A stretch of DNA of 36,990 bases from CAITZA01 sp937915285 (GCA_036821825.1 DAISIV010000033.1:1-36990); one strand, 5' to 3'; counted from the stretch's first letter, positions 25,365 through 34,148 are shown. The notes: generated by a model from the letters alone, not told the origin. A program made the numbers and translations.

Positions 25365-27926
25365 TCAGCCCCAGGTAACCAAACCCATGGATAGGGGGTT
25401 GAACAGGTACGGATGAAACGGAATGACCCTCACCTTGTAAGCGTATATTCCCGTCTCCTCACAGGCAACATTAGCCTTGAAACGCCATATCCGATCCGCC
25501 TCCACTCCATCGCTGACCATGGCGGTGATGTTCCGTGTCAGCATCTTCTCAGATTCTTCTCCTCCGCCCACTGTCCCATAGCACAGGTCTACGACTATTT
25601 CTTCATTCCTTAGCTCACCCAGGTGGATGTTAGCGCAGACTTCGATGCTCTCACCGAGAGAAACCCTGTCACCCTGAGGCAGGTTGACATCCGTAACCTT
25701 GACATCTTTCCACAAGGACCTGATTCGATGTTTCCAGTCCCTGAGTTCCATGGCCCTGGCTTGCCTGTTTTCTCCCAGAATCTGATGAGCAAAACCCGCC
25801 TGAACGTAATAGTCTTCCATGTACTGCTCAATCATTCGGTGAGAATTGAAGAAACCCGAAACCTTAGCCATGCTATTTTTCATCATTTCGATCCATCTGT
25901 GGGGAAGTCCGTCGGGACCTCTGTCGAAGAAAATGGGGATCACCTTTTCTTCAAGCAGTTCATAGAGTTCCTGGGCTTCTGCCTGATCCTGGTAGTCGGG
26001 ATCATCATAATCCTCTTCACCGCCTATGGCCCAGCCGTTCGTCCCATCATAGGCCTCCGGCCACCACCCATCCAGAATACTCATATTGAGCACTCCATTG
26101 GCGGCTGCTTTCATCCCTGAAGTTCCGCAGGCTTCACGCAGGCGTCGGGGATTGTTCAACCACACGTCGCATCCCTGAATGAGATAGCGCGCAACATTGA
26201 TGTCATAATCCTCGAGGAACACAAGATTTCGCCTGAAGCCTTCTGAGCGCGAGAGATGGACAACCTCTTTTATTATCTCCTTACCCAGCAGGTCGCGTGG
26301 ATGAGCCTTTCCAGCAAAAATGAACTGAACGGGCCGACGCTTGTCCGACATTAGGCGCAATAGCCTGTCTGGATCAGAGAGTATCAAAGACGCACGTTTG
26401 TAGGGGGCAAACCTCCTGGCAAAACCCACGGTAAGGGCTTCAGGGTTCAGAAACTCTCGGGCACGCTTGCGATCGAGCGTTGATCCGCCACTTGTTCTCA
26501 TCTGTCTAACAAGTCGCCTTCGGCAAAAACTCACCAGCCTTTCTCGTCGGGTTTCGTGAACACCCCACAATTGCTCATGAGGTATGTTGTAGACCCTGGA
26601 CCAAATCTTGGTATTATCAGGTTCTTCAACCCAACCCTCCCCAAGATATCTGTCGAAAAGATCAGATAATTCCTTCGAGATATAGGACGGGATATGCACA
26701 CCGTTAGTGACATAGCCGATAGGGATGTCTTCCTCATCCACATGCGGCCACAATGAACGCCACATCTTTTTCGAGACGTCGCTGTGCAGCTTGCTGACGG
26801 CATTGACTCCACGGGAAAGTCTCATGGCAAGGACAGCCATCGACAAAGGCTCTGATTTGTCATCAGTATTCGATCTCCCCAAATCCAGCAAGTCCTTGAC
26901 ACTCATTCCCATACTTGACAAATACTTCCTGAAATACCTGTCAACCAACTCTGGCGGAAACAGATCTATCCCCGCCGGAACAGGCGTATGTGTAGTGAAC
27001 ACCGTGCTTGCCGCAACAGATTCCATCGCCGCATCGAAAGGTGTCCGGTAGGTGACCATAGTCTGACGTATTCGCTCGAGAGCAGCAAATGCCGCATGTC
27101 CTTCGTTGAGGTGGTAGACAAAGGGCCATAGTCCAAGCAAATGCAATGCCTTGGCGCCACCTATACCGAGCACTATTTCCTGTTGCATTCGCATCTCAAG
27201 ATCGCCTCCATATAACTCGGCGGTAATCTTCTTGACACGCTCTGAATTTGAAGGATCAGAGGAGTCCAGCAAATACAACGGGATTCTTCCCACCTGAACT
27301 TTCCAGATGAGAATTTTAGCGGTCTCATTGTCAATTTCGATTTCAAACGCAGCCTGCTTGCCTGTGCCGTCCATCACCGGCCAGACCGGCATATTGTAAA
27401 AGTCATTTTCGGGGTACGATTCCTGCTGCCACCCATCTACATTAAGATACTGTTTAAAATAACCTTTCTGATACAGTAGCCCCATGCCTATCAAAGGAAA
27501 ACAAAGGTTCGATGCGCTCTTGAGATGATCACCAGCCAAAACACCAAGACCGCCTGAATAAATGGGCAGGCACTCGCCAATCCCGAATTCCATGCTGAAG
27601 TACGCTATTCGGTAATCAATGGGACGTTCCATGTTGAAAGAGTAGTTCTCTATATTGCTGACATAGTCGTCAAACGACCTCTCTACACTGCGTATCTGGT
27701 CTATAAGAGAAGAGTCCTCAAGGATTTCCTTCTTGCGTTCATCCGTCAGGTTGGCCAGTAAGACTATCGGATTATGTGAACAGCTCTCCCAAAGTTCCGG
27801 ATCAAGCGCCTGGAACAGGCGGCTGACTTCAGGATTCCAGGTGAACCACATGTTCATGCCGATTATTCGTAGGGACTGGAGTTCGTCCGGAAGGTCAGGT
27901 TTTACTATTAATCGCCTAAGCTTCAT
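25365..27926 (-). CDS. glgP: alpha-glucan (glycogen/maltodextrin) phosphorylase
   Basis: 853 residues of glycosyltransferase family 35, the bacterial/archaeal long form with an N-terminal DUF3417-like region (RIIGMNMWFTWNPEVSRLFQ). It cleaves alpha-1,4-glucans with phosphate to glucose 1-phosphate, using pyridoxal phosphate bound to K606 in CGTSGMKAAANGVLN. The block EFGIGECLPIYSGGLGVLAGD and the histidine segment VYHLNEGHAAFA are conserved landmarks. The C-terminal 150 residues form an extra beta-rich region seen in this subgroup. AGGAG precedes the ATG at the right distance. First gene of a likely operon with the aldo/keto reductase and the racemase-like gene, divergent from the TetR gene. 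Confidence 0.93.
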   Translation of the reverse strand: MKLRRLIVKPDLPDELQSLRIIGMNMWFTWNPEVSRLFQALDPELWESCSHNPIVLLANLTDERKKEILEDSSLIDQIRSVERSFDDYVSNIENYSFNMERPIDYRIAYFSMEFGIGECLPIYSGGLGVLAGDHLKSASNLCFPLIGMGLLYQKGYFKQYLNVDGWQQESYPENDFYNMPVWPVMDGTGKQAAFEIEIDNETAKILIWKVQVGRIPLYLLDSSDPSNSERVKKITAELYGGDLEMRMQQEIVLGIGGAKALHLLGLWPFVYHLNEGHAAFAALERIRQTMVTYRTPFDAAMESVAASTVFTTHTPVPAGIDLFPPELVDRYFRKYLSSMGMSVKDLLDLGRSNTDDKSEPLSMAVLAMRLSRGVNAVSKLHSDVSKKMWRSLWPHVDEEDIPIGYVTNGVHIPSYISKELSDLFDRYLGEGWVEEPDNTKIWSRVYNIPHEQLWGVHETRRERLVSFCRRRLVRQMRTSGGSTLDRKRAREFLNPEALTVGFARRFAPYKRASLILSDPDRLLRLMSDKRRPVQFIFAGKAHPRDLLGKEIIKEVVHLSRSEGFRRNLVFLEDYDINVARYLIQGCDVWLNNPRRLREACGTSGMKAAANGVLNMSILDGWWPEAYDGTNGWAIGGEEDYDDPDYQDQAEAQELYELLEEKVIPIFFDRGPDGLPHRWIEMMKNSMAKVSGFFNSHRMIEQYMEDYYVQAGFAHQILGENRQARAMELRDWKHRIRSLWKDVKVTDVNLPQGDRVSLGESIEVCANIHLGELRNEEIVVDLCYGTVGGGEESEKMLTRNITAMVSDGVEADRIWRFKANVACEETGIYAYKVRVIPFHPYLFNPLSMGLVTWG

Positions 27927-27989
27927 TTAATCTCCTGAAAAAAGAAGAATTAGTCATAACAAAACATTAATTGCATCATTGTAGAAAAA

Positions 27990-28018
27990 TTTTTAACAGG
28001 AAACCCCTGTCAGGTCAA
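27990..28018 (-). promoter_or_regulatory. glgP promoter with palindromic operator candidate in the spacer
   Basis: On the minus strand TTGACC (28013-28018), a 17-bp spacer and TAAAAA (27990-27995) form a sigma70-like promoter about 65 bp before glgP. The spacer contains the dyad ACAGG-AAACC-CCTGT (27996-28010), well placed for a repressor to block polymerase. The divergent TetR protein is an obvious candidate, but this is inference. Confidence 0.45.
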
Positions 28019-28043
28019 GGATAGCAGCCAAGGCCGAAATAAT

Positions 28044-28072
28044 TTGCGAAGCGCCTGTCTGATGCATATAAT
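28044..28072 (+). promoter_or_regulatory. strong sigma70 promoter for the TetR gene
   Basis: TTGCGA (28044-28049), exactly 17 bp, then a perfect TATAAT (28067-28072). Transcription would begin near 28079, so the in-frame GTG at 28079 cannot have a ribosome site and a start at 28112 or 28130 is more likely. Confidence 0.7.
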
Positions 28073-28111
28073 GACCGTGTGGTCAATCAACGAATTGGCT
28101 GCGACAATTAC

Positions 28112-28786
28112 ATGCAGAGTTTTGAGGCAATGCCGTTCAGAGAATCTACATCCCGGCTTTTTCAGACATTAAGCATTGAAAAGCGCGAAAAAATATTTAA
28201 TGCGGCTGCTCGTGAGTTTGCAGAGAACGGTTACAGGAAGGCCTCGGTAAACAGCATAGTACGTGATGCGGGAATCAGTAAGGGGAGCCTTTTTCAGTAT
28301 TTTACTACCAAGCGCAATCTCTTCGATGGATTGGTTCGGATAGCCTCAGACCAGGTCAAGGAGTATTTGAAGAGTGTCAGGGACGAGACCCGGGAGGTTG
28401 AGTTTTTTGCAAGACTGGACAGGCTCATTAGGGCAGGATTCCAGTTTATTGATGATCGGCCAACGCTATCCCGGATTTACTTCCAACTTCTTCAGTCTGG
28501 TGATTCTCCGTTTGGCACGGAACGCATAGTAGAATTGCGTCGCAGAGGGGAGGGTTTTTTGCAGGACTTGATGGTCGAAGCCCAGCAAAATGGGGAACTC
28601 AGGGCTGACCTGGATCTGGAGAAGCTGTCTTTTATTCTTTACTCCATTCTCGAGACAATGCTGCGCTCCTATTATCTTGATCATCTTTCAGGTCCCCGTG
28701 GCATTTATCAAGGTGACCCTGAGACCCTGGACGCCTGGATAGCGACTGTAGTAGATTTCGTCAGAAACGGACTGACCAACCGTTAG
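28112..28786 (+). CDS. TetR-family transcriptional regulator
   Basis: About 224 residues. The N-terminal domain (residues about 20-70) is a TetR helix-turn-helix: KIFNAAAREFAENGY, then SVNSIVRDAGISKGSLFQYF and KRNLF. The C-terminal helical part would bind an effector. The promoter at 28044-28072 places the RNA start at about 28079, so the ATG at 28112, or the ATG at 28130, is chosen over the GTG at 28079; no strong Shine-Dalgarno distinguishes them. It lies 109 bp upstream of an importer/menaquinone operon on the same strand and divergent from glgP; either may be its target. Most TetR proteins are repressors released by a small ligand. Confidence 0.88.
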   Translation: MQSFEAMPFRESTSRLFQTLSIEKREKIFNAAAREFAENGYRKASVNSIVRDAGISKGSLFQYFTTKRNLFDGLVRIASDQVKEYLKSVRDETREVEFFARLDRLIRAGFQFIDDRPTLSRIYFQLLQSGDSPFGTERIVELRRRGEGFLQDLMVEAQQNGELRADLDLEKLSFILYSILETMLRSYYLDHLSGPRGIYQGDPETLDAWIATVVDFVRNGLTNR

Positions 28787-28895
28787 AAAAAAACATGCTT
28801 GTTAAGCTTTGACGCTTTCACAGGGCTATATGGTGAGACTATGTAGACAGGCGCTGAGAGACTGAAGTCACATTGGGCGAAAGGAAATTTCGGAC

Positions 28896-29846
28896 ATGAA
28901 AAGTTATTTGAAGTCAGCGCTCGGATGCTTGAGTGTTCTGATATTGCTGCTGTCATCTGCCGGTCCGTCAATGGCGGAAGGACACAGCATGAGGTTTGGC
29001 TCGATTGCGGCGCTACAGTCATTGCCGATTTATGTCGCTGAAGACAAGGGTTTATTTACCAGTGAGGGGCTTCAGGTTGAGGTAATACAGTTCAATACTG
29101 CAGCCGAAAAAGACATAGCTCTAGCAGCCGGGAGTCTGGATGGATGTTTTGCCGATCTGGTGACACCCCTGGCGATGAAAGGAAATGGCCAGGACATCCT
29201 TATCGTGGCAAAAAACTATGATACCCGGGCTGATCGCAGGATGTTCGGTATAATGACGAAACCCGGGTCCAAATACGTCAGTCTTCTGGAGCTTTCAGGG
29301 GTTCCTATCGCGATATCTTCCAATTCAGTGGTGGATTATGCATGTGAGAACCTGATGATAGCATCCGGTGTGCCACAGGATAAGATCGAAAGTGTGGAAT
29401 CGAAAAATATTGGTTTGAGATTCCAAATGCTTTTGTCCGGGCAAGTAGAGGCTGCTGCATTGCCGGAGCCGCTTGTCACGGCAGCAATAGACAAGGGCGC
29501 CAATATTCTGGCCGACGACTCCGGTTTGGGTGAGACACAGACCGTCCTGGTATTCTCCAGAAAATTCGCCACCAGTAACCCGGAAGCGATTAGGCTGTTT
29601 TTTGCGGCCATCAACAAGGCTAACCAAATAGTCGGCTCTGATCCGGACAGCGTCCGATCGACCATGGTCGAGAAAAACCGATTACCGATGAATCTCAGAA
29701 ACTCTTTCCAGGTTCCCAAGTTTGAGCCTCTTAAGGCCCCTGACAGGGATTCAGTTGAGCGGGTTTCCAAGTGGCTCCAACAAAGGGGAGTCCTTAAGTC
29801 AGAAATATCTTATGAAAACATTGTCGATGCCAGATTCCTGCAGTGA
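28896..29846 (+). CDS. ABC transporter substrate-binding protein (SsuA/NMT1 type)
   Basis: 316 residues. A Sec signal peptide (1-27, ending PSMA before EGHS) directs it to the periplasm. The mature protein has the NMT1/SsuA/TauA two-lobed fold: RFGSIAALQSLPIYVAEDKG at the start, a GSLDGCFADLVTP hinge segment and the ALPEPLVTAAIDKG segment. Relatives bind sulfonates, nitrate, taurine, thiamine-pyrimidine or aromatic acids; the ligand here is not evident. AAAGGA lies before the ATG. No strong promoter is seen in the 109 bp upstream (only TTCACA-N17-TATGTA at 28817-28845). Its stop overlaps the next gene by 35 nt. First of a five-gene overlapping series. Confidence 0.88.
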   Translation: MKSYLKSALGCLSVLILLLSSAGPSMAEGHSMRFGSIAALQSLPIYVAEDKGLFTSEGLQVEVIQFNTAAEKDIALAAGSLDGCFADLVTPLAMKGNGQDILIVAKNYDTRADRRMFGIMTKPGSKYVSLLELSGVPIAISSNSVVDYACENLMIASGVPQDKIESVESKNIGLRFQMLLSGQVEAAALPEPLVTAAIDKGANILADDSGLGETQTVLVFSRKFATSNPEAIRLFFAAINKANQIVGSDPDSVRSTMVEKNRLPMNLRNSFQVPKFEPLKAPDRDSVERVSKWLQQRGVLKSEISYENIVDARFLQ

Positions 29847-30588
29847 ACTGATACGCGGGACCAGCCTGTCAAAAAGCTACACAACTGATCACGGGATGGT
29901 TCGTGCCCTTGATTCGGTGGACATAACGCTTTGTGAATCTGAGACAATAGCGCTGGTTGGTCCGTCCGGATGTGGCAAGTCAACCCTGTTGTTACTGATG
30001 GCCGGTTTGGAAAAACCTGACAGTGGTGAGTTATTGTTTCGTTCAAAGCCATTGGAGCGTCCGCCTCGTGAGGTAGCCCTGGTGCTCCAGGATTATGGAC
30101 TGTTCCCTTGGAAAACGGTTCGCTCAAATATTGAACTGGGACTTAGAATCAGACGCGAAGATATCGACTGGGAAAACATTTTTGATTTGCTGGAAGAATT
30201 AGACATAGCCGACAAGCTCGATGTCCACCCACAGCAATTATCGGGAGGACAGAAACAGAGAGTCGCTTTGGCTAGGGCCTTGGTGCTTAATCCAATGTTG
30301 TTGCTTCTTGATGAGCCTTTTGCGGCGCTGGACACTCTTAACCGGGAGCGTCTTCAGGAACTGGCGGCCAAACTCTGGCGGCAAAGGCAATTCTGCATGG
30401 CGCTTGTGACTCACAACATCCAGGAGGCAGTGAGGCTGGGACAGAATATTCTTGTCATGGGAGGGGTTCCGGGAAAAGTGCTGAAGACCATCAATAACCC
30501 GATGGCCTGCGAGAATGGCTTTTTTGGGGCTCCGGAGTTTTACCGGAAATGTTCCGAGGTTCGGCTGGAATTAGAGTCAGCAGCATGA
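29812..30588 (+). CDS. ABC transporter ATP-binding protein (SsuB/TauB type)
   Basis: About 258 residues with complete ABC motifs: Walker A GPSGCGKST, Q-loop LQDYGLFPW, signature LSGGQKQR, Walker B LLLLDEPFAALD and H-loop VTHNIQEA. The Q-loop and D-loop wording are typical of the SsuB/TauB/nitrate importer branch. It energises import through the permease encoded next. The start lies inside the binding-protein gene: ATG at 29812 (35-nt overlap) or 29827 (20-nt overlap); neither has a clear ribosome site, which implies translational coupling. The frame is open further upstream, but that sequence reads as an overlap with the preceding gene. Confidence 0.9.
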   Translation: MKTLSMPDSCSELIRGTSLSKSYTTDHGMVRALDSVDITLCESETIALVGPSGCGKSTLLLLMAGLEKPDSGELLFRSKPLERPPREVALVLQDYGLFPWKTVRSNIELGLRIRREDIDWENIFDLLEELDIADKLDVHPQQLSGGQKQRVALARALVLNPMLLLLDEPFAALDTLNRERLQELAAKLWRQRQFCMALVTHNIQEAVRLGQNILVMGGVPGKVLKTINNPMACENGFFGAPEFYRKCSEVRLELESAA

Positions 30589-31325
30589 GCAACAGGTTTA
30601 GTTACGTGATTGCAGTTTTTCTTCTGCTATGCTTCTGGCAGGCCGGGGCCATGTTCTCGGGTCCTAACATAGTGGCCACGCCATTGATGACGCTCGACAA
30701 ACTTATCGAGGAATCAGGTTCCATAAAGTTTTGGAAGCATATCGAGGCGTCATCCTTCAGGATTGTTTGCGCCCTGGGCATAGCTTTCGTTACTGCAATA
30801 CCGCTGGGTCTTTACCTCGGTTCGAGCAAGAGAGCAGACAGGATAGCCAAACCTCTCATTTACCTGACTTACCCTGTCCCAAAGATTGTTTTTCTGCCAT
30901 TGACTCTTCTGATTTTTGGCATAGGTGATTTGAGCAAGATCATGCTCCTGTCTCTGATCCTATTCTTTCAGCTTCTGATCACTGCTCGGGACTCGGCGCG
31001 GGCAGTGAGCCGTTCAGCCAAGTATTCACTGAAGAGCCTTGGCGCTAACCGCCTGGATCTATTCGTCCATGTTATCTGGCCGTCAACATTGCCTTCCATT
31101 TTTACGGCCCTCCGGATTGCCACCGGAACAGTAGTTGCGGTTCTGTTCTTCGTGGAATCAATTGGCGCACGCTATGGAATAGGATTCTACATTCTCGACG
31201 CCTGGGGACGTGCAGACATTCCCCAGATTTATTCAGGAATAGTTGTCATGGCCTTGATGGGTGTGGCGCTTTATGAAACCTTTGATATTCTGGAAAGAGT
31301 TTATTGCAGATGGAACCAACTCTAA
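30585..31325 (+). CDS. ABC transporter permease (SsuC/TauC type)
   Basis: 246 residues with about six membrane helices and the EAA loop SLKSLGANRLDLFVHVIWPS of binding-protein-dependent permeases, the contact site for the ATPase. Start and preceding stop share ATGA (4-nt overlap). Two copies would form the channel of an SsuABC-like importer. The C-terminus overlaps the menG start by 16 nt. Confidence 0.9.
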   Translation: MSNRFSYVIAVFLLLCFWQAGAMFSGPNIVATPLMTLDKLIEESGSIKFWKHIEASSFRIVCALGIAFVTAIPLGLYLGSSKRADRIAKPLIYLTYPVPKIVFLPLTLLIFGIGDLSKIMLLSLILFFQLLITARDSARAVSRSAKYSLKSLGANRLDLFVHVIWPSTLPSIFTALRIATGTVVAVLFFVESIGARYGIGFYILDAWGRADIPQIYSGIVVMALMGVALYETFDILERVYCRWNQL

Positions 31326-32050
31326 ACAACAAACCATTAAAATCGTGGAGTCCTGAGGAGCGCATAGGCGCAGTCAAGACTATTTTCAATACCATTACCC
31401 CTCATTATGACCTGCTAAACAGGATTATGTCCGGTCGCCGAGATGTGGCTTGGCGTCGATTTGCAGTCAAGAGACTCCCTGAGCATGTCACAAGGGTGCT
31501 GGACGTGGCTACGGGCACCGGAGATCTGGCAATAGAGATTGCTGAGCAAAGGCCACACGTAGAAGTTGTTGGAGCCGATTTTATAGAGAAAATGATGAGG
31601 GTTGCTCAAACAAAGACTGCCGGAAAAAATCTGGCATCACGAATAAAGTTCGTCGCTGGAGACGCTAACAGGCTCCCTTTTAAGGACAAAGAATTCGATA
31701 GCGCCACCATCGCATTCGGACTAAGGAACATCCCGGACAGGTTGGCTGCAATAAAGGAAATCAGTCGCGTTATAAAGCCATCAGGCAAACTGATAGTATT
31801 AGAAATGACTTTTCCCTCGAACCTCAGATTGCGCCGCTTCTTCACCTGGTACCTGAACAAGATGATACCCATACTTGGCGGCGCGATTTCAGGAAATTTC
31901 AAAGCTTACAGATATCTACCTGATTCGATACAGGATTTTTTGAGTCCGGAGGAATTGACAATTCTGTTCGAAAAAGCTGGCCTCAGATCTGTAAAAACAT
32001 TTCCTCTAACCTTCGGTCTGACTTATGTTCACGAGGGTGTCATAGAATGA
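31310..32050 (+). CDS. menG: demethylmenaquinone methyltransferase (MenG/UbiE)
   Basis: 246 residues, class I SAM-dependent methyltransferase of the UbiE family. The SAM loop VLDVATGTGDLAIEI lies at about 63-77; FGLRNIPDR and the GKLIVLEM strand are UbiE signatures, as are KTIFNTITPHYDLLNRIMS near the start. It C-methylates demethylmenaquinone at the inner membrane. The partner prenyltransferase is directly downstream (4-nt ATGA overlap), and no ubiquinone genes are present, so MenG rather than UbiE is preferred. The ATG at 31310 overlaps the permease gene by 16 nt; a TTG at 31304 is possible. Coupling to an ABC importer is unusual. Confidence 0.93.
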   Translation: MEPTLNNKPLKSWSPEERIGAVKTIFNTITPHYDLLNRIMSGRRDVAWRRFAVKRLPEHVTRVLDVATGTGDLAIEIAEQRPHVEVVGADFIEKMMRVAQTKTAGKNLASRIKFVAGDANRLPFKDKEFDSATIAFGLRNIPDRLAAIKEISRVIKPSGKLIVLEMTFPSNLRLRRFFTWYLNKMIPILGGAISGNFKAYRYLPDSIQDFLSPEELTILFEKAGLRSVKTFPLTFGLTYVHEGVIE

Positions 32051-32940
32051 GGAGGGAAGAACTCAAGGCGTGGATTCAGGCCAGCCGAGCCCCGTTCTTT
32101 GTGGCGACCCTGATTCCTATGACGCTCGGACTGGTCCTGGCAGGGGCAAGGGACTCCTGGAAGCCTTTAAGATGGCTTGTGGTGGTCCTGGCATCATTTC
32201 TTGTCCATCTGTGTACCAACCTGGCCAATGACTATTTCGATCACTACGCTGGAGCGGACTCAGGTAAATCGATTGGCGGAAGCAGAGTCATTCAGCAGGG
32301 AAAGATAGCGCCGGCAAGTATCAGAAACGCAATGATACTTTTTTACGCTGTCGCTTTTGTTTGTGGAGTCTGGATCGTAGAGGTGTCTGGAGAGAGTCTG
32401 TTGATTCCTGTGATGCTTTTCTCGTTTTTTTCCAGTCTATTCTACACTGCCCCTCCGGTGAGATACGGCTATCACGGATTGGGTGAGTTGTTTGTGGGCA
32501 TTAACATGGGGCCAATCATGGTGGCAGGCACATCCGCAGCTCTGGCCGGATCATTCAGTCTTGTGGATTTGTCCGTGTCTGTTCCCATAGGAGTCATGGT
32601 AGCATTCATTCTTTACTATCAGTCGCTATCCGACATAGAAGACGACCTGGCCATCGGAAAGAGGACGCTTTCTGCCAGATTGGGCCGTTCCAGGGCAATT
32701 TGGGGGATAAGACTTTTCTACACGGCCTCAATTGCTTCCATGGTAGCTCTGGCAATTTCTGACCTGGTTTCACCGGTCGCCTACCTCTCGATACTGACTG
32801 CGCCCATGGCGTGGAGAATTGACGCAATGATAACGAAATCAGAAAACTGGTATGATTTACATGACAAGGGAGGCAAGGTCAGACTGTTTTATCTGTGTAA
32901 CGGACTGTTGTTGATTGTGTCCGTTGCTCTAAAAAACTGA
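32047..32940 (+). CDS. menA: UbiA-family prenyltransferase, MenA-like (1,4-dihydroxy-2-naphthoate polyprenyltransferase)
   Basis: 297 residues with about eight or nine membrane helices. The first Asp-rich motif is N58-L-A-N-D-Y-F-D65 in TNLANDYFDHYAG; the second is SLSDIEDDLAIGKRTLSARLG. These are the prenyl-diphosphate/Mg2+ sites of UbiA proteins, and the NDYFD wording is typical of MenA. It would attach the isoprenoid chain to the naphthoate ring, giving the substrate of MenG encoded immediately upstream. In organisms with the futalosine route, the homologous enzyme (MqnP) acts on 6-carboxynaphthoate; the sequence alone does not decide between them. The start shares ATGA with menG. Confidence 0.88.
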   Translation: MRREELKAWIQASRAPFFVATLIPMTLGLVLAGARDSWKPLRWLVVVLASFLVHLCTNLANDYFDHYAGADSGKSIGGSRVIQQGKIAPASIRNAMILFYAVAFVCGVWIVEVSGESLLIPVMLFSFFSSLFYTAPPVRYGYHGLGELFVGINMGPIMVAGTSAALAGSFSLVDLSVSVPIGVMVAFILYYQSLSDIEDDLAIGKRTLSARLGRSRAIWGIRLFYTASIASMVALAISDLVSPVAYLSILTAPMAWRIDAMITKSENWYDLHDKGGKVRLFYLCNGLLLIVSVALKN

Positions 32941-33025
32941 TTCGCTACTGTTATTAAGGTCAGAATCCTTGAAAGAATTCGGATGTTATACCGAGATGTC
33001 GCCATTCCGGATCGAAACTAAGTCT

Positions 33026-33277
33026 CTATAATTCATCAGCCTTCGATGCGTCTTTTTGCTTGTTGCTATTATACTGATCCCATTTCAGACGGGCATCAGT
33101 CGGTGGGGGAATCATGTTTGAAAGTGATTTGAAACCCGGAACTTTTCTGGAAAGCCAACTCTCTTCCTCCGATTCGAAATTAGCCTTCACCGCGTTGCCG
33201 CTATTCAGGGTGGAGCAGGAAGCTGCAAGCGCTAGGAACACAATCAGCACAAGAAATCTGGCGACAAACAATTTCAT
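33026..33277 (-). CDS. small lipoprotein
   Basis: 83 residues. A signal peptide of about 20 residues (MKLFVARFLVLIVFLALAAS) ends before lipidated C21 (AASC). The mature part is short, charged and proline-containing (NMIPPPTDARLKWDQYNSNK), without a recognised domain. AGGTG precedes the ATG at 33277, which is preferred over a start 42 nt upstream because that leaves the signal peptide properly N-terminal. A promoter candidate lies at 33331-33359. Convergent with menA. Confidence 0.72.
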   Translation of the reverse strand: MKLFVARFLVLIVFLALAASCSTLNSGNAVKANFESEEESWLSRKVPGFKSLSNMIPPPTDARLKWDQYNSNKQKDASKADEL

Positions 33278-33330
33278 ATTAAACACCTGTATCTCAAGAT
33301 GTTGATGGTAAATATCCATCGATGGGTGAG

Positions 33331-33359
33331 CTTATATTTATTATATTCTGTAAATTCAA
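33331..33359 (-). promoter_or_regulatory. candidate promoter for the small lipoprotein
   Basis: On the minus strand TTGAAT (33354-33359), 17 bp, then TATAAG (33331-33336). The RNA start would be near 33324, with a leader of about 47 nt that includes a small GATGG/CCATC stem. Confidence 0.45.
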
Positions 33360-33549
33360 GAGTTATTTAAGCATTTCAAAAAAATATTCATAAATATGGA
33401 AAGTTACATTATAAAAAGATAATACAAATTATATAAACAGGATTGTAGTAAATAGTGTATCAGATGATATAAGACAAATATAAAGTAAATTATTGAGGTT
33501 ATATTCCAAGATAATGGAGAGAACAAAAGCTGTAATAACTATAGGTTAG
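33360..33549. other. very AT-rich intergenic segment
   Basis: About 190 bp between the small lipoprotein and rimI is strikingly A+T-rich by eye, with runs such as TAAAAAGATAATACAAATTA, in a window that is otherwise of intermediate composition. I find no gene or clear repeat. It could hold UP elements, a nucleoid-protein site or an insertion scar. Confidence 0.5.
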
Positions 33550-34026
33550 TTAAATCTTTCTGATGTTCTGGCTTAACCATTTTTCCATGACTATGGCGTC
33601 GTCATTGATCGCAGGATAATAGCGTTTTCTGAAACCTATAGAATTAAATCCAGCCTTCTTGTAGAGATTCCTGGCAGGATCATTCCTGCGGGCAACATCT
33701 AGGAGAATGCGTTTGACACCTTTTTCTGCGCAGATGTCTTCGAGTCTCCTCATCATGTGAATGCCTATACCTAGACCACGGAATTCTGGGGTGACTGCGA
33801 CATTGAGAAGATGCGCTTCGTCCAGTATTATCCAGAAACATTCGAACGCCACAATTTTTTCGAAAAAACTGAAGACTAGACATCTTGAATTGGGATTGGT
33901 TAATTCTTCCAAAAACATGGAGCTTGACCACGGCGGGTTGAAGCTGTGCCGCTCTATATTCATGACGTAATTCAGTTTTTCTTCTGTCATTTCCGATTCC
34001 AGCAGTGATTCTACACTAAATTTCAT
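33550..34026 (-). CDS. rimI: ribosomal protein alanine N-acetyltransferase (RimI-type GNAT)
   Basis: About 158 residues, GNAT fold. N-terminal IERHSFNPPWSSSMFLEEL is the typical RimI segment, followed by the acetyl-CoA loop VAVTPEFRGLGIGIHMM (R/Q-x-x-G-x-G/A) and the C-terminal NDPARNLYKKAGFNSIGFRKRYY. RimI acetylates the N-terminus of ribosomal protein S18 in E. coli; in many bacteria the enzyme has wider targets. The ATG at 34026 gives the usual N-terminal length; an ATG at 34059 and another at about 33990 are possible, and none has a good ribosome site. TsaB or TsaD genes, frequent neighbours elsewhere, are absent. Confidence 0.85.
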   Translation of the reverse strand: MKFSVESLLESEMTEEKLNYVMNIERHSFNPPWSSSMFLEELTNPNSRCLVFSFFEKIVAFECFWIILDEAHLLNVAVTPEFRGLGIGIHMMRRLEDICAEKGVKRILLDVARRNDPARNLYKKAGFNSIGFRKRYYPAINDDAIVMEKWLSQNIRKI

Positions 34027-34148
34027 TTGATTAAGCTTTAGAAGAAAGTACCCTGACATCGGAATGGTTAATTTTTATCGTAGGCATCGTATTGCGAGGT
34101 GTGGGACCGGTAGGACATTTGAATTGTTTCATAACTGCAGGCCGTGAA

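Noticed and set aside
28079..28111. GTG at 28079 as the TetR start
   Set aside because: It coincides with the predicted transcription start of the strong promoter at 28044-28072, leaving no leader for a ribosome site.
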